This document shows positions 18,059 through 27,114 of a DNA stretch of 64,000 nt, piece by piece. Location of the stretch: assembly GCF_030053115.1 (NCBI RefSeq), contig NZ_CP125619.1:5506001-5570000 (forward strand), given 5' to 3'. Both the position numbers and the translations under genes were made by a program. Each line of letters opens with the position of its first letter. Within the stretch, counting starts at the first letter, position 1. The notes under the pieces are model-generated. The model was not told the DNA's origin, made no database searches, and saw nothing but the letters and a program-made list of their open reading frames with translations. This stretch comes from Pseudomonas svalbardensis (GTDB taxonomy: Bacteria; Pseudomonadota; Gammaproteobacteria; Pseudomonadales; Pseudomonadaceae).

Positions 18059-19777
18059 ATGCGCCCACTTGCACTCCTCGCTCTGACCCTATTGCTCACC
18101 GCTTGCGGCGACGGCGAATCGCTGTTGCCCCCCGACGCCCGCTTGCCGGACGGCGGACGCTATCGCGGTGAACTGGTCAACGGATTGCTGCAAGGCCAGG
18201 GCCGTATCGATTACCCGAACGGCAGCTGGTACGCCGGCGACTTCGACAAGGGCCAATGGCATGGCCAGGGCGAATGGCACGGCAGTAACGGCGAAGTCTA
18301 TCGCGGGGGATTCAATCTAGGGCTGTTCGACGGCAAGGGCACACTGACCACCAGCGGCAGCAGCTTCACCGGCGGTTTCAAAGCCGGTCGACGGGACGGC
18401 GAAGGCACCCTCAAAGAAAACGGTATGACCTACCGCGGTGAATTCAAGGCCGATCAATATTCAGGGCTCGGTCGTCTCGAACTCGAAGACGGCAGCTCGT
18501 ATCAGGGCCAGTTCGCCCACGGCAAACCCAACGGCGAAGGCCAACGGGGCGACGCCAGCGGCAATCAGTTCACCGGGCATTTCGTCGACGGTCAGCTCGA
18601 AGGCAACGGGACTTTCAACAGCGCCGATGGCGATATCTATATCGGCGGCTTCAAAAACAACCAACTGCACGGCAAGGGCCGCTACGAGAACGCCGACGGT
18701 GATGTCTGGCTCGGTCAATTCAAGGAAGGATCGCTGAACGGCAAGGGCGAGCTGATCGGTGCCGACGGTAGCCATTACATCGGCCAGTTCAGCGACTGGC
18801 GCTTCACCGGCCAAGGTCGATTGAACCTGTCAGACGGCAGCTTCTACATCGGCCAGTTCGACGGTGACAGTTACTCGGGGCACGGCACCCTGGTGCTGAC
18901 TGACGGCACGGTGCAAAACGGTACGTGGGTCAATGGCCAGCGTGTTCGCGATGCCGATGGCAAGCTGCTGCCCGACAGCCTGGAACTCGGTTTGCTGGCC
19001 CAGGGCCGTTTGCTCGACGATGCACTGTCCAACGTGCCGGCTTCGACCCCCGCAGTCGAGTTGTACACCTTGACCCTGGGTGGTGACGGCAAGCAAAGCG
19101 TGTTCCTGCGCGAATCCGATTACGTCAGCAACATGCTCAGCAGTCGCTTTGGTGCGTTTGGCCAGATCCGCCTGGTGAACCATCGCGACCACCTCGTCGA
19201 CCGGCCGATGGCCACCCGGGAAAACCTGCGCCGCGCCGCCGCCGCCCTGGCCGAACGCAGTGGCCCGGAAGACTTGATCTTCATCTACCTGACCAGCCAC
19301 GGCACCAGCGAACACGAATTGGTGCTCGACCAGCCGCGCATGGAACTGTCCGATCTACCGGCCGATGAACTTGCCGCAGTTCTCTCTCCGCTGAAAAACC
19401 GCGACAAGATCATCGTGATTTCGTCCTGCTACTCCGGTGGCTTCATTCCCGCCCTCAAAGATGAACGCACCCTGATCATGACCGCCTCGCGCGCTGACCG
19501 CGTGTCCTTCGGTTGCTCGGAAGAAGCCAACTTCACCTACTTCGGCGATGCGCTGTTCGCCCAGGCACTGAACCAGACCGACGACCTGGAGCAAGCCTTC
19601 AAACTGGCCAAGGCCACCGTCGCCGAACGTGAACTGGCGGACAGCTTCGAAGCCTCTGAACCGCAGATCTGGGCGCCGAAAACCGTTCTCTCTCACTGGC
19701 AGCTGTTACGCAAACAGCAGGCACGAAAAGCACTACAAAGTGTCTCCGTCAGCAGCAAGGACGCAACGAGCAACTAA
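18059..19777 (+). CDS. MORN-repeat lipoprotein with caspase-like (C13) peptidase domain
   Basis: Predicted lipoprotein of 572 aa in two parts. The leader ends in the lipobox LTAC (Cys16). Residues about 31-300 hold eleven or twelve MORN-type repeats of 22-23 aa with the pattern G-x-x-Y-x-G-x-F-x-x-G-x-x-x-G-x-G-x. Residues about 340-550 are a caspase-clan domain of the C13 type: His414 in FIYLTSHGTSEHE and Cys457 in IIVISSCYSGGFIP form the expected dyad, and SRADRVSFGCS follows. The product should be an envelope-attached cysteine peptidase presented on a repeat scaffold; substrate and trigger are unknown. It is a single gene; the frame is open from 17882, but the lipoprotein start fits 18059. 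Confidence 0.85.
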   Translation: MRPLALLALTLLLTACGDGESLLPPDARLPDGGRYRGELVNGLLQGQGRIDYPNGSWYAGDFDKGQWHGQGEWHGSNGEVYRGGFNLGLFDGKGTLTTSGSSFTGGFKAGRRDGEGTLKENGMTYRGEFKADQYSGLGRLELEDGSSYQGQFAHGKPNGEGQRGDASGNQFTGHFVDGQLEGNGTFNSADGDIYIGGFKNNQLHGKGRYENADGDVWLGQFKEGSLNGKGELIGADGSHYIGQFSDWRFTGQGRLNLSDGSFYIGQFDGDSYSGHGTLVLTDGTVQNGTWVNGQRVRDADGKLLPDSLELGLLAQGRLLDDALSNVPASTPAVELYTLTLGGDGKQSVFLRESDYVSNMLSSRFGAFGQIRLVNHRDHLVDRPMATRENLRRAAAALAERSGPEDLIFIYLTSHGTSEHELVLDQPRMELSDLPADELAAVLSPLKNRDKIIVISSCYSGGFIPALKDERTLIMTASRADRVSFGCSEEANFTYFGDALFAQALNQTDDLEQAFKLAKATVAERELADSFEASEPQIWAPKTVLSHWQLLRKQQARKALQSVSVSSKDATSN

Positions 19778-19804
19778 GCTGAATAGTATCAAGGGGGAAA
19801 CACT

Positions 19805-20446
19805 ATGTACTTGACGCCTCAGCACGTACTGCTTGCCGGAGCTACCGGTTTGACCGGTGAACATTTACTTGATCGCCTGCTCAATGAGCCCACGATCTCA
19901 CGAGTATTGGCGCCCTCACGCCGGCCATTGGCCGAGCATCCCCATCTGGAAAACCCGGTCGGCGACCCTGCGGTGTTTCTGCCGCAATTGAATGGTCGCG
20001 TCGACATCGCCTACTGCTGCCTGGGCACCACCATCAAGAAAGCCGGCTCGGAACAGGCGTTTCGCGCGGTGGACCTGGACATGGTAGTGGCGTTCGCCAA
20101 ACGTGCACGGGAGCTGGGCGCACGGCACCTGATCGTGATCAGTGCACTGGGGGCTGATCGCAGGTCCCCTATTTTCTACAACCGGGTCAAAGGCGAGATG
20201 GAATATGCATTGCGCGCGCAGGACTGGCCGCAACTGACCATTTGCCGACCTTCGCTGCTGCTGGGCGAGCGTATGGAACCGCGTATGGCTGAGCAATTCG
20301 TTGGGCCTTTGTCCCGCTTGATCCCCGGTAAATACCGCGGCATCGAAGCCTGCCAACTGGCCCGCGCCATGTGGCGACTGGCGCTCGAAGAGCAGGATGG
20401 GGTACGGATTGTGGAGTCGGATGAATTGAGGAAGTTGGGCAAATAA
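19805..20446 (+). CDS. NAD(P)-binding SDR-like protein
   Basis: Rossmann-fold protein of 213 aa of the atypical short-chain dehydrogenase group (HTATIP2/NAD(P)H-binding type). The nucleotide motif [15 protein letters not shown] opens the protein, and [45 protein letters not shown] and [11 protein letters not shown] follow in the usual order. Its substrate is unknown; proteins of this type occur next to many housekeeping genes. GGGGGAA precedes the ATG. Confidence 0.88.
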   Translation: MYLTPQHVLLAGATGLTGEHLLDRLLNEPTISRVLAPSRRPLAEHPHLENPVGDPAVFLPQLNGRVDIAYCCLGTTIKKAGSEQAFRAVDLDMVVAFAKRARELGARHLIVISALGADRRSPIFYNRVKGEMEYALRAQDWPQLTICRPSLLLGERMEPRMAEQFVGPLSRLIPGKYRGIEACQLARAMWRLALEEQDGVRIVESDELRKLGK

Positions 20447-20490
20447 TGCTGCGCCTGAAATGACGCCTTCGTCGGATCGCCGCCCGGACC

Positions 20491-20580
20491 AAGCCCGCTC
20501 CCACATTTGATCGGCGGTGTCACATAATTTGTGTCTGCTGAAGATCTAATGTGTGTGCGGGCTTGTTCGCGAAGGGTGCG
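20491..20580. repeat. degenerate REP pair, family A
   Basis: Two decayed copies of the family A unit in opposite orientation (AAGCCCGCTCCCACATTTGAT near 20493-20512 and TGTGTGCGGGCTTGTTCGCGAAG near 20551-20573) lie between converging genes. The arms have several mismatches, so this is an old element. Confidence 0.65.
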
Positions 20581-20601
20581 CCCCCCACTCAGAGCCGAAC
20601 G

Positions 20602-20886
20602 CTACAACCCGCCCGTTGCCTGAAAACTTACCCCGATCACCGTGAGCACCGACAGCGGCAACAGCAGCGTGTCGAGCAACGCACTGGCCGGCAGGTCGAC
20701 ACCGGGGTAGCTCGGGGCTTCGGCGCCGAAGCGGTCCATGGCGCAGCAGCCGCCGTTCATGGCATACAAATCCAGACGCGTCCCCGAGTACACCACTGGC
20801 GCCCCTGGCTTGGCGGCATCAAGCGTTCGCGCCGTGGCGCAGCCAGCCAATTGCAGCGCCAGCACCATCGCCAGCAGCTTATTCAT
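20602..20886 (-). CDS. YceK/YidQ-family lipoprotein
   Basis: A 94-aa predicted lipoprotein. The signal peptide ends in LAGC (Cys16). The mature part has the DUF1375 pattern: [14 protein letters not shown], two adjacent Cys, [17 protein letters not shown] and a C-terminal hydrophobic stretch. Function is unknown. The start overlaps the end of ubiX by eight bases, so it is the last gene of the mpl-ubiX-yceK run. Confidence 0.85.
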   Translation of the reverse strand: MNKLLAMVLALQLAGCATARTLDAAKPGAPVVYSGTRLDLYAMNGGCCAMDRFGAEAPSYPGVDLPASALLDTLLLPLSVLTVIGVSFQATGGL

Positions 20887-21511
20887 CGCTGGTCAGATGG
20901 TGTTCGCCCCAACGCGGCAGCATGTCCTGGGGAATATTCAGCAGATTGAGAATTCGCGCCACGACGAAATCGATCAAGTCGTCGATGGTTTGCGGCTGAT
21001 GATAAAAACCGGGCGACGCCGGCAAAATCGTCACGCCCATATTCGACAACTTGAGCATGTTCTCCAGATGGATACTCGAATACGGCGTCTCACGCGGCAC
21101 CAGAATCAGCTGACGACGTTCCTTCAAGGTGACGTCGGCGGCACGCTCGATCAGGTTGTTGCAGGCCCCCGTCGCAATAGCCGACAAGGTCCCGGTGGAA
21201 CACGGCACCACCACCATCGCCGCTGGCGCGCCGGAGCCCGAGGCTACTGGCGACATCCAGTCTTCCTTGCCGTACACCCGAATCTGTCCGGCGGCAGCCC
21301 CGGTGTATTCGGTGAGGAAGGCCTGCATCATCTGGGTTTTCGGCGGCAACGTAACGTCCGTCTCGGTGGCCATCACCAGTTGCGCAGCCTTGGAGATCAT
21401 GAAGTGCACCTCGCGGTCTTCACGAATCAGGCAGTCAAGCAGGCGCAAACCATATTGGGCGCCGGAAGCGCCGGTCATCGCCAGCGTGATGCGTTCCGGG
21501 CCGTTGTTCAT
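20879..21511 (-). CDS. ubiX: flavin prenyltransferase UbiX
   Basis: The 210-aa enzyme makes prenylated FMN, the cofactor of the UbiD decarboxylase in ubiquinone synthesis. The FMN-binding flavoprotein signatures are [50 protein letters not shown] and the C-terminal [17 protein letters not shown] with the conserved PR(E)TP. The start at 21511 overlaps the mpl stop as ATGA. The frame is open further upstream, but that part lies inside mpl. ubiD is not in this window. Confidence 0.96.
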   Translation of the reverse strand: MNNGPERITLAMTGASGAQYGLRLLDCLIREDREVHFMISKAAQLVMATETDVTLPPKTQMMQAFLTEYTGAAAGQIRVYGKEDWMSPVASGSGAPAAMVVVPCSTGTLSAIATGACNNLIERAADVTLKERRQLILVPRETPYSSIHLENMLKLSNMGVTILPASPGFYHQPQTIDDLIDFVVARILNLLNIPQDMLPRWGEHHLTSDE

Positions 21512-22857
21512 TGCAGCGCCTCGGCGAGTTTGCCGTGCAGGCCGCCGAAGCCGCCGTTGCTCATGATCACCACGTGAGTGCCGGGCTGGGCCTGGCTCTT
21601 CACGCGCTCGATGATGCCTTCCAGCGAATCGCTGACGATCGACGGCACCGTACACAACGCAGCAGTCGCCCCCAGATCCCAACCGAGGTTAGCCGGCGCG
21701 TACCAGATCACCTGATCGGCATCGACCACGCTTTCCGGCAAGCCGTCGCGATGAGCACCGAGTTTCATAGAGTTGGAGCGCGGCTCGATGATCGCAATCA
21801 ACGGTGCATCGCCGATGCGCTTGCGCAGGCCGTCGAGGGTCGTCGCAATAGCCGTCGGGTGGTGGGCGAAGTCGTCGTAGATGGTAATGCCACGGACCTC
21901 CGCGACTTTCTCCATCCGGCGCTTGACGCTTTTGAATGCGCTAAGAGCAGCGATGCCCATAGACGGCACCACGCCGACATGGCGGGCGGCAGCCAACGTA
22001 GCCAGAGCGTTGGCGACGTTGTGTTGGCCGGTCATGTCCCACTCGACCACACCTTGGGCAACACCTTCGAACATCACTTCGAACTTCGAACCGTCTTCGC
22101 TGTGCAGTTTGACCTGCCACTGACCGCCGGCGCCGGTGGTTTGCACCGGGGTCCAGCAGCCCATCTCGATCACTCGCTGCAACGCAGGTTCGGTGGTCGG
22201 ATGGATCACCAGGCCTTCGCTCGGGATGGTCCGCACCAAATGGTGGAATTGCCGCTCGATGGCTGGCAGATCGGGGAAGATGTCGGCGTGATCGTATTCC
22301 AGGTTGTTCAGGATCGCCGTGCGCGGGCGGTAGTGAACGAACTTGGAGCGCTTGTCGAAGAACGCGCTGTCGTACTCGTCGGCTTCGATCACGAAGAATG
22401 GTGTGTCGCCCAAGCGAGCGGACACCGAGAAGTTTTGCGGCACGCCGCCGATCAGGAAACCCGGGCTCATGCCCGCATGTTCCAGCACCCAGGCGAGCAT
22501 GCTGCTGGTGGTGGTTTTGCCGTGGGTACCGGCGACGGCCAGCACCCAGCGACCTTGCAGCACATGATCTGACAGCCATTGCGGGCCGGAGACGTACGGC
22601 AGGCCTTTGTTCAGCACGTATTCGACAGCCGGGTTGCCGCGGGACATGGCATTGCCGATCACCACCAGATCCGGTGCCGGATCGAACTGCGCCGGGTCAT
22701 AGCCTTGGGTCAACTCAATGCCCTGAGCCTCAAGCTGAGTGCTCATCGGCGGATAGACGTTGGCATCGGAGCCCGTCACGTGATGGCCCAGCTCTTTGGC
22801 CAGAACAGCCATCGACCCCATGAAAGTGCCGCAGATACCAAGAATGTGAATGTGCAT
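21508..22857 (-). CDS. mpl: UDP-N-acetylmuramate:L-alanyl-gamma-D-glutamyl-meso-diaminopimelate ligase
   Basis: Murein-recycling ligase (449 aa) of the Mur family that joins recovered tripeptide to UDP-MurNAc in the cytoplasm. The N-terminal [21 protein letters not shown] contains the UDP-binding loop, [18 protein letters not shown] is the P-loop of the central domain, and [11 protein letters not shown] is the C-terminal domain signature. Start at 22857 with GAGGTC upstream. It is the first gene of mpl-ubiX-yceK; together with LdcA and lytic transglycosylases in this window it completes much of the recycling route. Confidence 0.96.
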   Translation of the reverse strand: MHIHILGICGTFMGSMAVLAKELGHHVTGSDANVYPPMSTQLEAQGIELTQGYDPAQFDPAPDLVVIGNAMSRGNPAVEYVLNKGLPYVSGPQWLSDHVLQGRWVLAVAGTHGKTTTSSMLAWVLEHAGMSPGFLIGGVPQNFSVSARLGDTPFFVIEADEYDSAFFDKRSKFVHYRPRTAILNNLEYDHADIFPDLPAIERQFHHLVRTIPSEGLVIHPTTEPALQRVIEMGCWTPVQTTGAGGQWQVKLHSEDGSKFEVMFEGVAQGVVEWDMTGQHNVANALATLAAARHVGVVPSMGIAALSAFKSVKRRMEKVAEVRGITIYDDFAHHPTAIATTLDGLRKRIGDAPLIAIIEPRSNSMKLGAHRDGLPESVVDADQVIWYAPANLGWDLGATAALCTVPSIVSDSLEGIIERVKSQAQPGTHVVIMSNGGFGGLHGKLAEALQ

Positions 22858-22934
22858 TAGTCGACCTCGTAAAACATGGCCGCAGGTTAGCGTAGGGTGG
22901 GAAAATTCGCACTCTTTAGCTGATGGCTTGAGAT

Positions 22935-23122
22935 CCACCCCTCATCCCAGCCCTCCCGAAACGTCGGACCGCCCCACAGGGGAGAGGGGGAAAGGGAGCA
23001 GATCTCCATGGTTTTCGCAACCTGAGCTCGGCTCGTCATTTCAGGTCGATGTACCTCCAAGAACACCTCGATCAGTCCCCTCTCCCTCCGGGAGAGGGTG
23101 AGGGTGAGGGTGAGGGCTGGAT
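22935..23122. repeat. intergenic element with CTCTCCC/GGGAGAG arms
   Basis: Between the mpl 5' end and the 3' end of the sigma-54 regulator lies a roughly 190-bp element: an outer CCCTCATCCCAGCCCTC / GAGGGTGAGGGTGAGGG pair, and two inner palindromic parts, near 22971-22999 (GGACCGCCCCACAGGGGAG) and 23078-23098 (CCCTCTCCCTCCGGGAGAGG). Elements of this look are common between pseudomonad genes. I see no gene in it. The GAGGGT hexamer repeats three times in a row at the right edge. Confidence 0.7.
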
Positions 23123-23130
23123 TTAACTGC

Positions 23131-25044
23131 CTACCGCTCAATGCCGTGTTTACGCAGTTTTCGATAGAGAGTGTTACGACTGACCCCCAACTGTTCAGCC
23201 GTGTGAGTCATATGCCAACGCGTCTGTTCCAACGCATTCAGCAACGCCAGCCGCTCAGCGTCATCCAGCGGATAGTCCGACGGCTCTTCAACGGCAACAA
23301 CCGGAACCGACCGGGCCTGGCGAATCATCGCCGGCAAATCCTCCAACCCAATCCGCCCACCGTCGCACAACGCCGCTAACGTGCGCAGCACATTGCGCAA
23401 CTGCCGCACGTTCCCCGGCCAGGCAAAGGCCAGCAACGCCTGGCGTGCCGGACCGTCAATCAATACGGTTTCCCCGCCCGCCTCTTCGGCCAACAAAAAA
23501 TCGAGCAACTGAGACTTATCACTGCGATCACGCAGCGCCGGCAGTGCAACTTCCAGCCCGTTGAGCCGGTAATACAAATCCTCGCGGAAGCTGCCGTCCT
23601 GCACCCGCTCCAGCAGATTGCGGTGAGTGGCGCTGATGATCCGTACGTTGACCGATTCCGGCTCGCCGCCGATCGGCACTACCTGACGATCCTCCAGCAC
23701 CCTTAATAGTCGGGTCTGCAAAGCCAGGGGCATGTCGCCGATTTCATCGAGGAACAGAGTCCCGCCATCGGCCTGCTGCAACTTGCCACGCATGCCTTCC
23801 TTGCGAGCGCCAGTAAAGCTGCCGCCGCGATAGCCAAACAGCTCGCTCTCGATCAGGCTCTCGGGGATGGCTGCGCAGTTGAGGGCGACGAAGGCTTTTT
23901 CTGCTCGCCGGCTGGCCTGGTGGACGGCTTTGGCAAACGCTTCCTTGCCGGATCCGGTTTCGCCGTTGATCAGTAGCGGTACGTCCCGCTCGAACACGCG
24001 CAAGGACTTGCGGAAATTTTCCTGCAGCCCCGTGTCACCCAGACAAATGCCCGACAAGCGCGAAGGTTCGGCGATCACCGGACTTTGCACCACCGGCACC
24101 GGAATGCTGCGTGGCTGCCCGCGCAACACCGCAAACAGACTCCGCCCGTCGCGCGTGCGCAACGGCCAGCTGGCGCTGGCATTGACGCTTGCGCGGCCGA
24201 GCAATTCATCCAGCGAGCAGTCAAAAAACGCCTCCACCGGCTTGCCCAGCAGCCCACCGCGAATATGCCCCAACAGGTTCAGCGCACTCTGGTTGACCGC
24301 ACTGATCCGCCCTTCCCCGTCAAACGCCAGTAACCCTTCGCTGAACAACCCGACGGATTCGGCCTGAAGGTGAAAACGCAGCAACCACTGATTGTCGAAA
24401 TAGCGCAGGAAATAGCAGCTCTCGATCATCTTCGCCGAAAGATTGACCAGGGCCATGGTGTGGAATTGGCTCTGACGCGAGACCTCGTGGCGCGCCGAGG
24501 ACACGTCGAGCACCGCCAGCAGTTCGCCATGCGGGTCGAACACCGGGCTCGCCGAGCACGTCAGGCCCGTGTGGCGGCCGCGAAAGTGTTCATCCTGGTG
24601 AATGGTCAGCGACTGGCGCTCCACCAGGCAGGTGCCGATGCCGTTGGTGCCTTCGCACGCTTCGCTCCAGTCCGCACCGAGCCAGAGGCCGGCGCGTTCG
24701 AAAATCTTCCGCTCGGCAGGCGCGGTGACGCAATTGAGGATCACGCCGCGGGCGTCGGTCAGCAGGACAGCGTGGCCGGCACCGGAGAGTTGCTGATGAA
24801 GGCTGGTCATTTCGCTGCCGGCGATGTGCAGCACTTGCTGCAAGCGCTCGCGGCTTTCCAGGACGCGGCCATGTTCCAGCACCGTCGGCGCCATGGTCAG
24901 GGACGGGTCGAGGTGATAGTCCTCAAGACAACGCAGCCAGGAACGGGCAATCGACGGATCGCTGCCGGGGCCGTGCAGGTGGGATTTTCCCTGAGTGACG
25001 GTCAGGACTTGCTGGGCATGGCGACTCAAATGGTTGTCGTGCAT
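23131..25044 (-). CDS. eatR: sigma-54-dependent activator of ethanolamine/aldehyde genes (AcoR/EatR type)
   Basis: Cytoplasmic enhancer-binding protein (637 aa). Residues 1-200 are a GAF-like sensor ([33 protein letters not shown] as in AcoR), followed by a PAS-like segment (residues 225-300). The AAA+ domain has Walker [11 protein letters not shown], the sigma-54 contact loop as GGSFTGA instead of GAFTGA, and Walker [12 protein letters not shown]. The C-terminal Fis-type helix-turn-helix is [21 protein letters not shown]. It is divergent from the aldehyde dehydrogenase gene, which has a sigma-54 promoter, and the following genes use ethanolamine, so it most likely senses ethanolamine or its aldehyde. 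The symbol follows the P. aeruginosa locus as I recall it. Confidence 0.88.
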   Translation of the reverse strand: MHDNHLSRHAQQVLTVTQGKSHLHGPGSDPSIARSWLRCLEDYHLDPSLTMAPTVLEHGRVLESRERLQQVLHIAGSEMTSLHQQLSGAGHAVLLTDARGVILNCVTAPAERKIFERAGLWLGADWSEACEGTNGIGTCLVERQSLTIHQDEHFRGRHTGLTCSASPVFDPHGELLAVLDVSSARHEVSRQSQFHTMALVNLSAKMIESCYFLRYFDNQWLLRFHLQAESVGLFSEGLLAFDGEGRISAVNQSALNLLGHIRGGLLGKPVEAFFDCSLDELLGRASVNASASWPLRTRDGRSLFAVLRGQPRSIPVPVVQSPVIAEPSRLSGICLGDTGLQENFRKSLRVFERDVPLLINGETGSGKEAFAKAVHQASRRAEKAFVALNCAAIPESLIESELFGYRGGSFTGARKEGMRGKLQQADGGTLFLDEIGDMPLALQTRLLRVLEDRQVVPIGGEPESVNVRIISATHRNLLERVQDGSFREDLYYRLNGLEVALPALRDRSDKSQLLDFLLAEEAGGETVLIDGPARQALLAFAWPGNVRQLRNVLRTLAALCDGGRIGLEDLPAMIRQARSVPVVAVEEPSDYPLDDAERLALLNALEQTRWHMTHTAEQLGVSRNTLYRKLRKHGIER

Positions 25045-25083
25045 TTCTTATTGTTCTCCCCGCAGAGTCTGGTCCGCTTTTCC

Positions 25084-25205
25084 GTGTAGCAGCTGCCGAA
25101 GGCTGCGTCCGGCTGCGAAGCAGTCGTAAACCTGTGTCCCGTATGCATTGCCGAAAACGAGGCGAGCGCTTCGCACTCGGACGCAGCCTTCGGCAGCTGC
25201 TACAC
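25084..25205. repeat. long inverted repeat (BIME), family B
   Basis: Two perfect 28-bp arms in opposite orientation, 25084-25111 and 25178-25205, share GTGTAGCAGCTGCCGAAGGC and its complement. The spacer is 66 bp and holds two further partial palindromes. The same family occurs at 34747-34876 and as a single unit near 57118-57158. It lies just upstream of the sigma-54 activator gene, so it may also affect that gene's 5' region. Confidence 0.9.
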
Positions 25206-25273
25206 GAAGCAAAATTGCGTGAGCCGAGCATCCTCCAGCGCGACGCGCATTGCAATGCTGGCGAGACCGACCC

Positions 25274-25332
25274 GTCACACGTTGCGCCAGAAGCGGTACA
25301 AAGTGTCACGGGGACCGTACCGAAACCGTCAC
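25274..25332 (+). promoter_or_regulatory. candidate activator-binding region (UAS) for the sigma-54 promoter
   Basis: Three copies of GTCAC occur at 25274, 25305 and 25328, and an inverted repeat CGGTAC (25294-25299) / GTACCG (25317-25322) encloses the middle one. The region lies 65-125 bp upstream of the -24 element, the normal distance for an enhancer-binding protein acting by looping. The assignment to the neighbouring regulator is inference from position and symmetry only. Confidence 0.45.
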
Positions 25333-25396
25333 AGACAGAGTCCGCCGGTCCGACAAAAACCGCGTAAAGCCTTGATTTGCCTGACCTGCAAGGCAG

Positions 25397-25412
25397 TGGC
25401 CCGACCTTTGCT
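25397..25412 (+). promoter_or_regulatory. sigma-54 (-24/-12) promoter of the aldehyde dehydrogenase gene
   Basis: TGGCCCG-ACCT-TTGCT matches the RpoN consensus TGGCACG-N4-TTGCT, with the GG and GC dinucleotides exactly 12 bp apart. It lies 65 bp before the start codon at 25477 and downstream of a candidate enhancer. The divergent gene encodes a sigma-54 activator, which supports the call. Confidence 0.85.
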
Positions 25413-25476
25413 CTACGCTTATAGCAAGCGCACATGCGCTCTCCCTTATAAGCACAAAAGCCAAGGAGAAATCACC

Positions 25477-26997
25477 ATGCGTTACGCTCACCCCGGTACT
25501 GAAGGCGCTATCGTTTCGTTCAAGAGCAAATACGGTAACTACATCGGCGGCGAGTTTGTCGCGCCTGTCAAAGGTCAGTACTTCACCAATACCTCGCCAG
25601 TGAATGGCCAACCGATTGCCGAATTCCCGCGCTCCACGGCCGAAGACATCGAAAAGGCCCTGGACGCTGCCCACGCGGCCGCCGATGCCTGGGGCGCCAC
25701 GTCCGCCCAGGCGCGCTCGCTGGTGCTGCTGAAAATCGCCGACCGCATCGAACAAAACCTCGAAGTCCTGGCGATCACCGAATCCTGGGACAACGGCAAA
25801 GCCGTGCGTGAAACCCTCAACGCCGACATCCCGCTGGCAGCCGACCACTTCCGTTACTTCGCCGGTTGCATCCGCGCCCAGGAAGGCAGCGCTGCCGAGA
25901 TCGACGGCAACACCGTGGCCTATCACATCCATGAACCGCTGGGCGTGGTCGGGCAGATCATCCCGTGGAACTTCCCGATCCTGATGGCCGCCTGGAAACT
26001 CGCCCCGGCCCTGGCGGCCGGTAACTGCGTGGTGCTCAAGCCTGCCGAACAAACGCCACTGGGCATTACCGTGCTAATGGAGCTGATCGGCGACCTGCTG
26101 CCGCCCGGCGTACTCAACGTCGTGCAAGGCTTCGGCAAAGAAGCCGGCGAAGCACTGGCCACCAGCAAACGCATCGCCAAGATCGCCTTCACCGGCTCGA
26201 CCCCGGTCGGCTCGCACATCATGAAATGCGCCGCCGAAAACATCATTCCGTCCACCGTGGAGCTGGGTGGCAAGTCGCCAAACATCTTCTTCGCCGACAT
26301 CATGCAAGCCGAAGAAACCTTCATCGAAAAAGCCGCCGAAGGCCTGGTGCTGGCGTTCTTCAACCAGGGCGAAGTCTGCACCTGCCCATCCCGTGCATTG
26401 GTGCAAGAGTCGATCTACGACGACTTCATGAAAGTCGTGATGAAAAAAGTGCTGTCGATCAAACGTGGCGACCCGCTGGACACCGACACCATGGTCGGCG
26501 CCCAGGCGTCCGAGCAGCAATTCGACAAAATCCTTTCGTACCTGGAAATCGCCAAGGGCGAAGGCGCCGAGCTGTTGACCGGCGGCAAGGTGGAAAAACT
26601 CGAAGGCAACTTGGCGACCGGGTATTACATCCAGCCGACTCTGCTCAAGGGCACCAACAAAATGCGCGTGTTCCAGGAAGAAATCTTTGGCCCGGTGGTG
26701 AGCATCACCACCTTCAAGGACGAAGCCGAAGCCCTGGCCATCGCCAACGACACCGAGTTCGGCCTGGGTGCCGGTCTGTGGACCCGCGATATCAACCGCG
26801 CCTATCGCATGGGCCGCGCCATCAAGGCCGGTCGTGTGTGGACCAACTGCTACCACCTGTACCCGGCGCATGCCGCGTTCGGCGGTTACAAAAAATCCGG
26901 CGTCGGTCGTGAAACCCACAAAATGATGCTCGACCATTATCAGCAGACCAAAAACCTGCTGGTGAGCTACGACATCAATCCGCTGGGCTTCTTCTAA
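25477..26997 (+). CDS. exaC: NAD-dependent acetaldehyde/aldehyde dehydrogenase (ExaC/AcoD type)
   Basis: Aldehyde dehydrogenase of 506 aa that oxidises acetaldehyde, here the product of ethanolamine ammonia-lyase, to acetate. Family blocks: [23 protein letters not shown], the catalytic Glu in [14 protein letters not shown] and catalytic Cys in [17 protein letters not shown] (the CTCPSR form is typical of the ExaC group). The frame continues upstream to 25219, but AAGGAG seven bases before the ATG at 25477 and the sigma-54 promoter set the start. A hairpin at 27013-27044 and the permease gene follow. Confidence 0.93.
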   Translation: MRYAHPGTEGAIVSFKSKYGNYIGGEFVAPVKGQYFTNTSPVNGQPIAEFPRSTAEDIEKALDAAHAAADAWGATSAQARSLVLLKIADRIEQNLEVLAITESWDNGKAVRETLNADIPLAADHFRYFAGCIRAQEGSAAEIDGNTVAYHIHEPLGVVGQIIPWNFPILMAAWKLAPALAAGNCVVLKPAEQTPLGITVLMELIGDLLPPGVLNVVQGFGKEAGEALATSKRIAKIAFTGSTPVGSHIMKCAAENIIPSTVELGGKSPNIFFADIMQAEETFIEKAAEGLVLAFFNQGEVCTCPSRALVQESIYDDFMKVVMKKVLSIKRGDPLDTDTMVGAQASEQQFDKILSYLEIAKGEGAELLTGGKVEKLEGNLATGYYIQPTLLKGTNKMRVFQEEIFGPVVSITTFKDEAEALAIANDTEFGLGAGLWTRDINRAYRMGRAIKAGRVWTNCYHLYPAHAAFGGYKKSGVGRETHKMMLDHYQQTKNLLVSYDINPLGFF

Positions 26998-27012
26998 AAG
27001 CGTCTGTCGCAG

Positions 27013-27044
27013 GCAAGCCACTCTCCTTCTGGGAGTGAGCTTGC
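27013..27044 (+). repeat. intercistronic hairpin
   Basis: GCAAGCCACTCTCC (27013-27026) and GGGAGTGAGCTTGC (27031-27044) can pair with one bulge around a TTCT loop. There is no T run, so it is more likely an mRNA-stability element or attenuator between the dehydrogenase and permease genes than a full terminator. Confidence 0.6.
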
Positions 27045-27114
27045 TTGCACATTGCGCCTTCGCGCCAACCCGGCAAACACGCCGGTCAAAAACAATAAGA
27101 ACAGGTGAACCCCT

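Noticed and set aside
18150..18950. Regular 66-69-bp periodicity that could look like a repeat array or CRISPR
   Set aside because: It is the coding sequence of the MORN repeats; units diverge at DNA level and have no constant direct repeat.
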